Shown one piece after another: positions 49,542 to 61,360 of a DNA stretch of 64,000 bases; the stretch's first letter is position 1, and each line of letters begins with the position of its first letter. The stretch is from Dermanyssus gallinae (lineage: Eukaryota; Arthropoda; Arachnida; Mesostigmata; Dermanyssidae), in NCBI GenBank assembly GCA_003439945.1, contig QVRM01002165.1:1-64000 (forward strand), read 5' to 3'. Below the pieces are notes generated by a model. It saw only the letters and a list, made by a program, of their open reading frames with translations. It did not search any database and was not told the origin of the DNA. The position numbers and the translations under genes are program-made.

Positions 49542-50508
49542 CAGGTAGTTCGCAGGTAGGTCGCAGGAGCACCGAGGATGAACTACGTTCAGGACGCCCA
49601 AAAACGGATGAGGAAGCATGGAAAAAGTGCGGAAAATCTTGCCGCAGATAAGCGAGTGAACATTAGGGAGATAGCGGAGGCCTTGGGGATCAGTTTGGGT
49701 AGTGTGCATTTCATCCTGCACGAGAACTTGAAGATGAAAAAGCTCAGAGAAAAATGGGTGCCGCATTTGCTCAACCAAGGCTAAAAAGACGCGCGTGTTT
49801 CCGCTTCACAGCGAAATTTGGCCAAGATGTCGAAAAATCCGTCGGATTTTTGGCGCAGATTCGTGACCGTCGATGAAAGCTGGGTCCATCACTACACTCC
49901 CGAGACCCAAGCAGCATCTCGCCAATGGTGTGCACCTAATGAAGAACCTCCGAAGAGGGTGCGAACAACGGCATCGGCCGGAAAGATGATGGCTACGGTT
50001 TTTTGGGACCAACGTGGAATAATTCTGGTCGACTACCTTGAGAGCGGTAAAACGATCACGGGAGAATATTATGCAAGACTATTGGACGGCCTGAAGCAAG
50101 AACTCATCCTGAAACGGCCCGCTTTGCAGAAGAAGGTTGTCCTGTTTCACCAGGACAATGCTCTTGCACACAAGTCGCGGCAAGCATCGGCAAAACTGGC
50201 CCAACTGAGGTTCAAACTTATTGAACAACCTTCCTATTCCCCAGACCTGCCCCCCCCCCTGATTATTTCCTGTTCTGACATTTGAAAAATAGTCTCGGTG
50301 GAAAGCGTTTTTCCAGCAATGAAGAGGTAAAGGCTGCTGTCAATGCCTATTTTCAGTCTAAAGACGCGGAATTCTACTCAAGAGGTATAAATGCTCTGAA
50401 ATTTCGGTGGGAAAAGTATATTGAGCTTCTCGAGGAGTATATCAAATACGAAAAAATTAAAAACAAGATTTGGAAAAGTTTTTATTTTAAGAACTTGTTG
50501 AACTACGG
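49542..50508 (+). mobile_element. mariner element, copy B (5' internal deletion)
   Basis: Same family as copy A. The left end, after TA 49540-49541, reads CAGGTAGTTCGCAGG and jumps within about 30 bases into the RSGRPKTDEEAW part of the transposase, so the 5' UTR and roughly the first 60-80 codons have been deleted. The right end reads TTGAACTACGG before TA 50509-50510, with the terminal CCTG reduced to GG. It is about 970 bp, versus an expected 1.2-1.3 kb. Ends plus TA duplication survive, so it could once have been mobilised by a full copy. Confidence 0.88.
49571..50451 (+). pseudogene. mariner transposase (D34D), broken, copy B
   Basis: Starts inside the linker (TEDELRSGRPKTDEE, about 49571), shifts frame, then gives the second helix-turn-helix (VNIREIAEALGISLGSVHFI) up to a TAA near 49782. 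The catalytic part follows: TVDESWVHHYTPETQAASRQ, TVFWDQRGIILVDYLESGKT, and HQDN for the second Asp. A C run (50250-50259) has slipped, so SPDLAPSD becomes SPDLPPPL and the third Asp is lost from the frame, with a TGA soon after. The C-terminus resumes at KNSLGGKRFSSNEEVKAAVN. It is better preserved in the middle than copy A, but lacks the N-terminal DNA-binding half. Confidence 0.9.
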
Positions 50509-50580
50509 TACACCAGTTTTCGATGCGACCCACTTGGCCTGAGCCGTAGCTCGAAGTCTCCGAGCTTGCATCCGTGTCCC

Positions 50581-50604
50581 GTTTTATAATACATATTATA
50601 AAAC
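50581..50604. repeat. perfect palindrome, 11-bp arms
   Basis: GTTTTATAATA, CA, TATTATAAAAC, about 70 bases right of mariner copy B. Confidence 0.8.
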
Positions 50605-52200
50605 TTTTATTTAATTGAGCATACTCTTAGTAGACTTCAAGGTGATATGGCCTGTTTATAATTGCCTTAACACGCTTGTTCATCAAATGCTCTAATGCTA
50701 CCACATTACGCCAGCTTAGTTCCATGGTCCCTGGCATCACCCAATCAGCGTTAGTGTGAATTGCCATGAGACGATTAGACAGGGTAGAGACAAAGTCAGC
50801 TGATTCGTTTGGGGCACTCAGCAAAAACCTTTGTTCAGTCACACCAGCGCGGCAAGCTACATAAAGTAACCAGCCTGGTTAACCTGTATATATGTATATG
50901 ACAGCAACGGTTGTTCCTTAAATATGTAATTATTTAATTCGCAAATAATTTACATTAACGAGGTGTTTAACATATACATGTATATATTTAAAGCAACGAT
51001 ATTTTTTCTTAAGGCTCCTTAGCATCCATCCCACTAGGCGAGACAATGCAAGCAGTTTGTCACATAATTTTTAGCGCATTCTTGTGAGCAGAGCCGGTAA
51101 CGGCATTTGTCTCCCGCCCGGCAAATCGGTGATCCACCGGTGTGATGTATCAGGTCGTAATATCCGTGTAAACTCTTTCCCATAATTGGGGTCTCCAAAT
51201 TCACTACAAGGGAACGTCATTTACTGCACACATGGAGGACAGTGTTAATTTGGCACTTGCAGATCTCTACGGAAGGGTCGGAGATACTGTCTGTCGGTAC
51301 GGCAGTGGGCTTGTTTATGCTATAGAATCTGCTAATGTTGGCGTATAGTTTAGACAGAGCGTGGCAACACCTATCTCAAGCGAATTTTAATTTGCCTAAA
51401 AAAAGTGCTTCACATTATACATGAAGCCATTTGCCTTTCAACCAGAGCGAGAAGCCGCTTCGTGTATGTATTGTAGGACTGTGCGCCGACAGTGGAGATT
51501 CTTCGGCTTAGGCTGCGTATGCCCGTGAGGGAGCCACTTAACCAATTCTTGGGAGACTGGCGACGCAAAGCCACGGAGGCAGCGATAGAGGTAAGAACGC
51601 TCGATGTCTTTAAGTTTCCTTGGTTGTGGGTCGGGATGGCCTATGATGACAGACATCTCTATACCAGGTATATCGTACACGAGTTCCATCATCTCGTATG
51701 CTCCCCTAGGGAGTTTCATGAAAACTATAGTACTTCTATCTTGTACATACTCTATTTGAGTGAAATAATTATGATTGAAACTTTCGCATCTCGTCGAAAT
51801 GCAGTTTCCTCCGAAGAAAGGCTTTCACTAGAAGTACATTGTTCACTTGTTTAAACAAAGGTTCTGGCACTAGTCCTAAAGCGCCAGTTAATGTCTAGAA
51901 ATTCCACAGCAGTATCTACGCTACTAGCGTCACGCAGTTCCCGCAACGGTTAAAGAAGTCATTGCTGAGCCGCTAAACCTTACTTATCGGTAATCTCTTC
52001 GCCGGAGTTCCCATCCATGGAAATCCCACGCCACTCGGCTAAAGGACGCGTTCGAAACCAATTTCAAAGACATCTTCAATGCTAGCAACACGGAAAACGG
52101 AATCTACCCTAGAAACCCAACATCTATAAACAGCACGCACTCCGACTTGCGTTCCGCCTAGCCAATCACCCATCTGAACTACCGACGTTGATCGCTTAAA
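50605..52200. other. no firm gene; two unrecognised frames
   Basis: The minus frame 50842-50627 (RFLLSAPNESADFVSTLSNR) faintly resembles the capsid part of LTR-retrotransposon gag. The minus frame 51719-51438 (MKLPRGAYEMMELVYDIPGI) and the plus frame 51492-51854 have balanced composition. None has enough motif support for a call. Confidence 0.3.
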
Positions 52201-53000
52201 ACCTCTACACAGAGCGTCTTCATGGCTAACACACGGCGTTCACAGAGTCCAGTAAGTTCACCCATATTTATGTGTGCATTTACCGTTTGTAGTGGCTGTC
52301 GCATTTTTTTTCAGCTACCGGTGCGTTGCCTTGCACTTCCTTCGACGATTGTCGGCTCAGGGGGACAGTCTGCCATGGCCTCTGCCATCTTTTGTTCCGG
52401 GCTGTCGGCAAGCTTCCGTTTCTTTGTGGCCAAGGTGAAAACGCGGCCATCATAACACTCACTCCATCGTCGCTGGTTGCTGCTGTCCAGCAGAAGCGGG
52501 ACTGCCGTCAGGTGACCTCAGGTTTCCACGACGCTTGTTTACGTTTAGCGGCAACAGCAATGACGGACCGCTGACGTCGCTGCCACTGTTGCTATTGGCG
52601 TTGCGGCTGCAACGCCGTATTTTTTTTGTGGAGTTTTTGGTTAGAGCAGCTTCGTGCTTTGATCTGGCTGTCACATCTCTCAGTGAGACGAGATTCGAGC
52701 TGGGAGAGGTCCATACTCAGCCCTGCCGCACGAATCGCATCGGCGGCGGCGGTGGCAGCCGATCAAGGCGCAACAAAATCGCCACTCATCTCTCTCATCG
52801 GCACTGAGGGCACCCTCAACCGGTGGACATTCAGGCCACGGAGAAGCCGTTGCAGGGCCTCAATCGAAGCTCGGTGATACACATGATTCAAATGAGCAGT
52901 GCCCACTACACAAAACGAGTGCACTGGTTCCAGTTCTACGATCTCGTTATTGTGGGGCTGCATACGAAGCACTGTGCGCTACTGAGCGCACCGTGGAATT
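52200..53000. other. GC-rich island; possible exon, unproven
   Basis: GC-rich compared with both flanks. Frames on both strands stay open for 60-90 codons. The minus-strand frame 52972-52763 (RASIEALQRLLRGLNVHRLR) has good composition, and a GGC run lies at 52741-52753. The absence of transposon motifs and the compositional shift make it a candidate host exon or promoter, but I recognise no protein. Confidence 0.25.
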
Positions 53001-53176
53001 AATCTTGGACTATTATAGAGTGCTTTCAAATTACGATGACTATGAATAACTACGTTTCTCTTTCAGGAGTGCGTATATTAATAACAATTCATATATGTCC
53101 ATGATACTTGTACCACACACCATTTTATGTGACAATAAAGGCGATTTTATGTTATGTTAAGTTGTCGAAATTCTAG

Positions 53177-53452
53177 ATGCTTCGTGAGTTATACGTTGGT
53201 ATTTTCGATAGGCGGCACCACATTAAACTAGAGCAAGAGGGTACACTGGGAAAACATGAAAAACTGTGGCACGCACATCACTTTTTTTATGGTAAGAGTG
53301 CTAAAAAAATAGTTGAAACAAAAAATAGCATTTGTTTGCGAGACGTAGTCATTCGGACTATGCAAGACCGCATAGTCCGAATGAATTATCTTGCAAAAAA
53401 TTGCCATAGAGCTAAAGGCCCAATTGACAGCTATTTGCGCCTACTGGATTAA
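53177..53452 (+). CDS. unrecognised open frame, 91 codons, containing a perfect hairpin
   Basis: ATG 53177 to a TAA at 53450-53452. The product is basic (MLRELYVGIFDRRHHIKLEQ), with no domain that I can name. Inside it lies a perfect 15-bp inverted repeat (53349-53363 and 53370-53384). The frame could be a short transposon-encoded piece or chance. There are no neighbours to inform function. Confidence 0.2.
   Translation: MLRELYVGIFDRRHHIKLEQEGTLGKHEKLWHAHHFFYGKSAKKIVETKNSICLRDVVIRTMQDRIVRMNYLAKNCHRAKGPIDSYLRLLD
53349..53384. repeat. perfect hairpin, 15-bp stem, 6-base loop
   Basis: TCATTCGGACTATGC, loop AAGACC, GCATAGTCCGAATGA. No mismatch. Flanking bases do not pair. Confidence 0.9.
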
Positions 53453-54450
53453 AAACTAACTTCTAGTGAACGCTGGGCGCAGCAAGGCTTGTTCAGAGTA
53501 GTAAAATACTCTATAAGAATAAAAATATCGTGGCCAAAGAAAACAACGTCACGACTCTGAGAAAATGCGGACAGTAACTTGTAAAGGCGCCTATGAATAG
53601 AAGGCCTAGAAAAAGAACCGATATTCTACAAGAATATGTAATTGATTTAAAATAAATTTGAATTGGCTGAATCTAATTTATGGCCTCGTAGCTTCGTCGT
53701 TTCCTCTTTGGCCGTGTTCCTTGACGTTCCAGGTAAGGCCGCAGGTCTCAAAGTAGTGTACGGCTTCCGTCCGTATGTAAAGGACGAGAACGTGCTTAAA
53801 TAAATTCACCTTTTCGACTTCCGACGTAGTACATGACGTTATTCTATTTAGTGAAAGCACATTGTCCGACGTCTGCTTATTCACTTCTGAAAGTCAATCT
53901 AAATGCAAAATAACTGAGTCCCCACTCTCAGTTTACGCGTCGTCTGATTGACTTATTGGTCTCCCCGACTGGGACTCATTCGTGTTGTTGCGACTACAAC
54001 GAATCCACTGCATACAACAATGACGATAGTGCAACAGAAAAATTTATACAAAGATGAAAAATTTTACCCATATATATATATATATATATCTTTGAAAATG
54101 TGGTTTAAGTGTTGTCGAGTTGGATGTTCTTATTTAAGTAAAGTGAACAATCAGGTAGTAATTCAAGCTAACTGATCCAATATATTGTTATCTCAGGCTA
54201 AATAAGTTATATTTGGTAATTATTATAGCGATTTTACGTTTTAGCAGAATTATATACGGATAGAAATCATCGCCTAGCAATAAATGGAGAGATAGCCAAT
54301 TTATTCGGCCACTTATCGTATCTTGGTGCTAGAATAATCCCCAGGTACTCCGTGTGGCAGCACACGGTTTTCCCACAATCAAATCATACCTAACTCTGAG
54401 CGATCTAACCTAAATATTTTACACAGGCTGAAAACCTGCTATTATACGTG
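53453..54450. other. no recognisable gene; (AT)n at about 54069-54089
   Basis: AT-rich. Nothing supported apart from the short microsatellite. Confidence 0.4.
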
Positions 54451-54454
54451 TGTG

Positions 54455-54455
<1 letters not shown>

Positions 54456-54490
<35 letters not shown>

Positions 54491-54552
54491 AGGACGCTAT
54501 CACACATGGATATGTCTTGGAAATGTACGTAGCGTCCTTATTATTCCGAGCC

Positions 54553-54620
<68 letters not shown>
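54456..54620. repeat. two (AT)n arrays enclosing a 60-bp palindromic segment
   Basis: AT arrays at about 54456-54487 and 54556-54618 flank a segment with a 15-bp inverted repeat: ATAATAAGGACGCTA (54485-54499) and TAGCGTCCTTATTAT (54530-54544), with a 30-base loop. It resembles a tiny foldback or MITE-like insert within TA-rich target DNA, or a hairpin that split one array in two. Confidence 0.75.
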
Positions 54621-54621
<1 letters not shown>

Positions 54622-56330
54622 AGTATTGGTCCTCTGTTATGGAGATCTATGCCATTAGAAAGTGAAGGTTAAGGGGGAGGTGCGTGTGGTGAGTATGAGT
54701 CTCAGCGGGGCTGACATCCATCCGCTGGGGTCGAGTCCCACACTGCTCGATATGGTAAGTGGGACCTTCTCAGTTTCTACTCGCAGCAACTGTACGCAAA
54801 AGTATTTAACCCTCTTTCATAAAAAACGGTCTTTCGTCTAGAATTCTAACGATTCTTCTCCTACGGACCCCTATAGCGCCAAGACTCTCGTCATGAAAAA
54901 GAATCTGGTTCTTAAGGTTAAAGAGTGCTATCCGTAGCGAGCGTATTGAGGAGTAGATTAATTATTATTTCGCTAATAAATTAAAGTCGCGGCAGCTTTC
55001 ATGGCTTTTCTAGTTTTCCCTCTCTCGTATAACAATTAGCATTTTAGCAGTATTCTGCAAATCTACTAGCATCATAGTTATCGGTACGCTAGCTTCTTGC
55101 GATGGTGGGACGTCACAACGTGTGTCTTCATTTGCGTTAGGCTTACGACGTATATTTCCATTTATAACGTACTACAAATATACCTCTAAGAGGCCTGTCA
55201 AACACTCTTCGTGCCCACGAAGCTTTTTGTGGGTGCATACAATCTAACCATACTAAACAACTATGTGAGTTCTGTTCGGTTCACATTATTTTGTATGAAG
55301 GTCGTGTATGACTTCTTGGGGGTTGTATTACTGATAGAACCAATCTCACAATTCGTGTGCAGAGTTTTATTGCCATAGGTATCGCGGTGGTCCTTAAGAA
55401 GCTCTAAGCCGTGTTCTTCATGACCTCCACCCACTGCAAAAATATTGGGCAGGCTTTCCACGCGGACTTGTGCAGTTAACACAACGCGCGAGCAATTTCG
55501 AGCAGTGTTTTCGCAAATGCGATATTGTTCATACCGTCTTCTGCACCAAGGTATAATTGTCTTTGCCGGGAAGCACTGTTTTGATTACTTCCTCGGGTTA
55601 ACAGTGATCCCCCGGTATGATCTAACACCCACTGGGTTTAAAATTACGCGACTGGGGAGTTGGATTCCAATTTTGTTTTTACTAACACCGTAATAACGCT
55701 AATTAACTACATGCAATTACAATGTAACAATATGACATTCGCTATAGTATGACTCGGAAAGGAGCGGCAACGAAAATTATTATCCTTCAAATCGAACAGT
55801 TTCAGCGCCAGCACACCTTCCCTAACATATTAAAGCATATCTTGAATAAGCATAGTACGGTTTTCTGTAAAAAATGGCACATTTACCATTTGCAGTCGCA
55901 ATCGTTATAAGGTGTATAAGCATTATATACGGAAAGTAGTACACTTCTTACCAAATGATAGATCAAAGCTCTTTATAACTCTCTTGCTTGAAGTTTTGCT
56001 AAAAAACACGACGGTCGGATACGGCGTCGTCAAAAGCTCTACAGTTGTCCACTGACATTGGAAACGCTGTGAGACCCGGGGCTCAGGCCCAATTATCTAT
56101 TGGATTGCGTATAAGTTTGCACTGTTATAGCTTCGGAAGATTAATACAGACTACTGTGAGCACTCTGAGCGCGTAAACTTGCACAACGTCCGGCTGCAAA
56201 AATAGTAGATGTTGAAATCTCGGTGTTGCTCAACAAACGATCGATCCCTTGCCTAGCACTCACATTGTTCGCAAAAAATGCGCGTAAAATATTTGTAAGT
56301 ATGCGTGCATCTATAAATATAAATATTTAG
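54621..56330. other. no recognisable gene
   Basis: A GGGTCGAGTCCC stretch at about 54728 resembles a Pol III B box, but no full tRNA folds. The rest is AT-rich with short frames. Confidence 0.4.
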
Positions 56331-56438
56331 CGGTGCCGTTTGACCAAAATCATCTTATTGATATTGCAAATACGAATCTAAGAGACGGGCTTTTTTAATT
56401 GTACAATGTGCTGCACCCACCAAAGATGTGAAAATGTA

Positions 56439-56491
<53 letters not shown>

Positions 56492-56800
56492 ATTTCGGCA
56501 GACGAGATATACTATATCGTTAGATAGATTTTCGCATTTGACGTGAAAGTTTGTTCTCTGATATTTCAAATAAGAGTCTAAAAAGTGGGATTTGTACAAA
56601 ATGTGTTGTAGTCACCAATGTTGTAAATACCTCTTCTCCTGAAAAATTGAGCACAATGATCGCACCTTTATTTCTGAATTAAACGCTATGTACATTTCGA
56701 ATTTGGCCATAAAGACTTGTTCTTTGACACCGTGACTAGGAATCAGGAAATTGGGAAGTCGATTTGTACAAAATGTGTTGCACCCACACATGTGCTCGTA
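56330..56800. repeat. diverged tandem repeat, three units
   Basis: The anchor GTACAAAATGTGTTG(C/T)A recurs at 56401 (as GTACAATGTGCTGCACCCAC), 56594 and 56766, spaced 193 and 172 bases, the first gap including an AT array (56440-56488). Preceding blocks also align: ATTGCAAATACGAATCTAAG with ATTTCAAATAAGAGTCTAAA. The three units are clearly related but old, like a short satellite remnant. Confidence 0.65.
56440..56488 (+). repeat. (AT)n microsatellite
   Basis: About 24 AT units within unit 1 of the tandem repeat. Confidence 0.92.
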
Positions 56801-57064
56801 TATATGTGGCTATGTGTAGAAAAGTGCACCAGTGGTCTGTAAACGAGAGAGAAAACGAGGGGGTTAGAGAAAACGTCTGTGTGCGACTCGTGTAACGCTA
56901 GAAATAGCGTCAGCAGCAGCAGGAGCGGTCCCAAATTGGATTTTTCGCATTGTATGCTCTGCCAGGAGAAGGTTGAAATTTGGCTCGCTTTGCTAACTGC
57001 TGTGACTGTTGCTGCTGCTGTTGTGTAGCAGTCGTAATAATCGTCGTAGCAAACAGTTAAGAAT

Positions 57065-57065
57065 C

Positions 57066-57113
<48 letters not shown>
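57065..57113 (+). repeat. (CT)n then (AT)n compound microsatellite
   Basis: About 12 CT units running straight into about 12 AT units. Confidence 0.92.
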
Positions 57114-59637
57114 CTTGGTGGCGGAGAACATCGTACGCATAGAAACGCACGAACACAGGCGAACGCCAAAGGGCGAACATTCAACGAGATTTGTGCTCAT
57201 CACGCCTATGTACGCCCGCACTTGGCCGCATCGTGAAGGAGCCGACGCCGCAAAGGAGATGGGGAAACCTCGCTCTGCATCCTACCTGGATGAGGACAGC
57301 AGCCGCACCAGGCCCCGTAATGTAGCGACTCCAGCCACAAACGACAATCGAGCTGAGCACCGAGTCGGTAGCTGAAGCCAGCCGCGAGTTGGCTCCGAAG
57401 TGGCGAAGCACGGCGAGTGGTTGGTTCTGTTTCCCTGTCATTTGACGTTGTCGTCCTCGGCAGAGCGAGAACGAGCCAAGTTAAGTAATTTTCAAATTCG
57501 GACTCTATCTGTCTGACTGTCCGGTTGACTGGGTGGCTCTCTTGCTTTGCTCGTCTAGCGTTCAATTTTCCTCATATATTCTCATATTCTATCTATTTCT
57601 CCTCGATCTTTACCTTCGGCTCTACTTATGTGTACGGCGGACCTACTTATGTGTTCATTGGATAGCTCCACTTGTATCTGTTCGTTGGCTAGTTTCACGT
57701 TTGCGGATTTTTTCAATAGTATGGCATAGTGTACTTTTATATCAATCGCGCCTCCGCTTAGCTAAGGACGCTCTACCATCACGCCGGATTGTGCTATAGT
57801 GCGTATAGCATACCTGTCATATGTTCATATGACGAGAACGCAAACGAGAAACAGCCGCCGCCGACACCATACCGAAAGAATAGGCACGCCATAAACGGAT
57901 GCCTTTAGAGACCTGGGAAGTATTTACTAGACAAAAAAATAGTTAAAATCGATACCTCCGAGGAAATGAGCGAATCTCGCTTTACAAGTAGCGTGGATCA
58001 CAGCAGGCGGAATATGTATATACAAGAACTACATAGATAAGTATATGCATGTACACACACATTAATCATTTGCGGAAGGACTGCCGTTTTTAATTTTGTA
58101 ATTCATAGAGGAGCACATGTTTTACTGACACAGGAACATTTTAGATATACCCAATCAATAAGCTATCTCATATCTGCACTTTAAAAAGTATCCTGGAATA
58201 TATATATATATAGTAATTAAGTTGTTCATTCAAGAAAAGTACTATGCTAATATATGTGACATTTATACGTATCTCGTGCTATTGTCGTAACTTGCAAGCT
58301 ACCTTATTTTTACACCAGCTTGGCAGTTCGTCGAGCAGAGATGGTTCTCAGTGAGTTCCAGCTAAGTTTGATCAATTTCTGAATATTAATTTGACTTGCG
58401 AGAAGCTGCTCGTTGTTCTGGTTAAAAGTGCCTCTTTTCTGTTGATAAGTTGCGGACGCGTGGGTACATTTTCTTGGAATTTTTTGGCAATAATTTGCGT
58501 AGATCATTTGCTCTCATTCTCAAATTCTAAGTGAGCGGTACCATTTTACCAAACATAGTATAACACCCTTATTGACTGTGTGTCTCGCCCAAAATTGCCG
58601 TAGAAAGGAATCATCGAGGCCCTTCAGATAATATACTTTTATACCGTTCTGTGGAAGTGCCAACTAGATAACCGCAAACAGCGAATTGTTCTTCAACATC
58701 AAGCGTCCCTTGACTATTGGCTTTTTGAGATTAAAACTCTAGGTGGGGTCTAGACCCTTGACGGCGGAACTTATTAGTGAAATCGGCGAGCGCTTGAAGC
58801 TGGCCACCGGTGAGGAATATTTTAGAGACTTCTACCTACAACATCTGTCAAATAAAGTGTAACGCGGAGACGCCACCTTGGCGTTAGGCACCGATCTGTC
58901 ACTCGTGACAAGTCTTAATATAATCACAACTTCTTTCTATTGCGCAATATGTGAGAAAGCCATTTACGGGCCGTATAAGTGCCAAGATTGAGACCACCAA
59001 CACAATGAGTCCGATTTTGTTAGCAAATGATTTTATATCCTACATTGAGCCTGGCTGGCAGGCTCTACATGTTGGAAAATGAAGTAAAGAAAAGTTTATT
59101 TTCTTATCTCAAAAAGTCAACAATTTTATTTAGCCAAGGATAATAATAAAACGCGAGTTTTTAAAATTGTTAACGTCAATAGCAAAAAGTCCGCGATGCC
59201 TAGAGTACGTTGAAGTTCTCCTAAATGGTTGCTTAGTATTTACGATCCAGAATATTGGAAAGAGGCAACGACCCTAGGGAACAGACTGTTCTGCGATGAA
59301 AGCCGTGAAACATGCTTAGTAATAACTAATAAATATTTAAGTAGTCAATACATAAACTGCTGCATATATGTATATATATATATATATATATGATGACCGA
59401 ATATGTAAACATAGCGGTGGATATGCTAACAGTATAGTTAGAAATAGCAAATTGGCTTATCATTCTTAAGGTCGGTTTATGAAGACAATATTTTGGAACT
59501 TTATGTATTTTTATATCACTCAGCACACGTCCCAGTCGAGACATCAGTGCCTTAAGTTTTTATATATAACTGCTTGTCTCATACATGACACAAATGTATA
59601 CGCAGATATGTGCATTGCTTTAATTATACTTATTTAT
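57114..59637. other. no recognisable gene
   Basis: The first 350 bases are GC-richer with open frames on both strands (57115-57375 plus, 57565-57206 minus) but no domain. The rest is AT-rich with small AT microsatellites near 58199 and 59367-59390. Confidence 0.35.
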
Positions 59638-59639
59638 TC

Positions 59640-60720
59640 AAATGAATAATATGAACACAGTATATATTTCACATATAGTCGTCTCAGATCTATGAAAGCC
59701 TGCAGACCGACATGATAGATGCCGAAATTCGTAAACATTGTAGCGAGTGGCGAGATGGCGACATGGGCGAGAGATTCCTTCCAGGCTTGAACTAGTCTTA
59801 GCTGGAAATAAATAAAATTGTCTGGGGACCAGCCGGAACGTTCTTAATGCTTTTGTTTGTAGTAAATTGAATCGGTCCAATAGTAAACTAATAAGTGATA
59901 CTGAACTCACGAGCACTGCCATAAGTACAAGTGTTAAGATGTGTCCACGCCACTTGGATACAGTAGGCAGCTACGGATGCCACTTTGAGCGTGAACAATA
60001 TCATGATTCTATAAACGGGCTTCTAATGCCGCCTGTCACGATAAGCTCTTTTCCACACAACGACGCGAGATTGCAATTTATCTGAGCGGACTCGTTGCCC
60101 CCCCCCCCCACGTCGTAACGTGGCTGGCTTTGTTTTCGACATATTAGCTATGAGGTCATTCTGCGATAACTATTCATCAAGTGTACGAAAAGCAGCCTGC
60201 AACTCAGTACGAATTCTACTGAATACTACCAGGTCATTTGCGTAGGGCAAGATGATGACAACTACTAAATGCCACTCTTTCGAGATGCTGAGATGCTGTT
60301 ACGATGCGTAACAAATCGCCGAGCAACATTATGCATAACGATGGGCTGAGATTGTCGCCTTGCGGTAACCCAGACGTCCGATCAAACATGTCATATTCGC
60401 ACATGACATCATCAACAAAATTAATCAGGTTAGCCTTCAGAAGTGCGCTGGGTAGAGTGAGCAATTTTGGTCTAATCCCAGCCTGCCCCAGCCTCTTCAA
60501 AACAATATCAAGGGTTGCGACATCGACATTTCTAGATATGTTCTACCTGTAGAAAGATGCCGCCTGCAATGGCTCTCACCTTTGCACTCTGTGAGTAGTC
60601 CACAGTTATCATTATGACGTGTGCAAGAGCGTCGATTTTCATGAAAACTATGAGCAATCTTTCCATTTCTTTTACCCGATAGAACGGTCAAAGTTGGAGA
60701 CCACAAAGACTGTTGTGAAC
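59640..60720 (-). pseudogene. non-LTR reverse transcriptase remnant (palm, thumb, C-terminal region)
   Basis: Minus-strand ORF2 relic. The palm motif A region is degraded (ASFYR ... NVDVATLDIVLKRLGQ, about 60560-60480). Then come RPKLLTLPSALLKAN, motif B' GLPQGDNLSP exactly (60342-60371), SLCIMLLGDLLRI, and after a frame change motif C, PYANDLVVFSRI (60230-60244; YADD has become YAND), RTELQAAFRTLDE, and LIANMSKTKPATLRRG, the N-x-x-KTK block. Further down, VASVAAYCIQVAWTHL and the frame 59922-59638 (DRFNLLQTKALRTFRLVPRQ, SSSLEGISRPCRHLA) match the region after the thumb in LINE ORF2. A C run of 12 (60098-60109) sits inside. The Asp-to-Asn change plus stops make it inactive. Confidence 0.85.
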
Positions 60721-61360
60721 GTATATACTGCTAATGAAATACTGCTACATGTTATAACAGGCTTACATAAAAATATACTCCGCAATCACGACTCGCATTA
60801 TAGATTTGATACCAAAATGAAATGCGCCATTGCCTAAGTGTGTCAGCTTTGAGCGCCGTGAATGGTCGCATATTTATTATTTAGAAGAAGAACGTCATTT
60901 TTTGCGAGTTTTTAGTGCATATTTCAGGTATTCAATACAATCGCGCTTGTTTGTCGACTAACGCGTCTTCAGCAGCGTTTAAAGCTATATTGCACCAGAG
61001 TGCAATCGTTGTATAATCAATGAACTTGAATACACCTCCTCACTACATATAGGGAAACATTCATCTCTTGTAAGGAGAAGTGTGACCTTAGTCTTTAGCC
61101 AAAACTCTTGCACGTGTGTGTCATACTATGTAATTAGATCTAGTGACGTTCTAGATTCCTCAAAACGTTTTTAGAATTATAACCAGGAATTTGCCAATTG
61201 TTGTATATCTTTTTTATTATTTGATATGCTCTCCGAGAAACCCAATACACTTAACTTTACTTTTTTATAACTTTTGATACCGCCTGAGTAGAATTCCACG
61301 TTTTTAGATTGAAAATAGACATTGACAGCGGGCTTAACCGTTTCATAGACACATTAACTT
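60721..61360. other. no recognisable gene
   Basis: Mostly AT-rich sequence between the RT remnant and the SINE. The left part may be the decayed 5' half of that ORF2. Confidence 0.4.

Noticed and set aside
50627..50842. Minus-strand frame with RFLLSAPNESADFVSTLSNR, possibly LTR-element gag
   Set aside because: Only a faint capsid-like pattern, and no zinc knuckle or protease nearby.
51438..51719. Minus-strand frame MKLPRGAYEMMELVYDIPGI
   Set aside because: The opening looked like a known kind of transposon-associated protein, but the rest could not be matched; I have no solid family to name.
54682..54745. tRNA-like stretch with GGGTCGAGTCCC and pairing GTGTGG/CCACAC
   Set aside because: A B-box-like core and a 6-bp outer pairing exist, but no D arm or anticodon arm forms, and no second copy was found. 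Not enough for a tRNA or SINE call.
57206..57565. 119-codon minus-strand frame in a GC-richer patch
   Set aside because: No motif, overlapping frames open on the other strand, no conserved signal that I can recognise.
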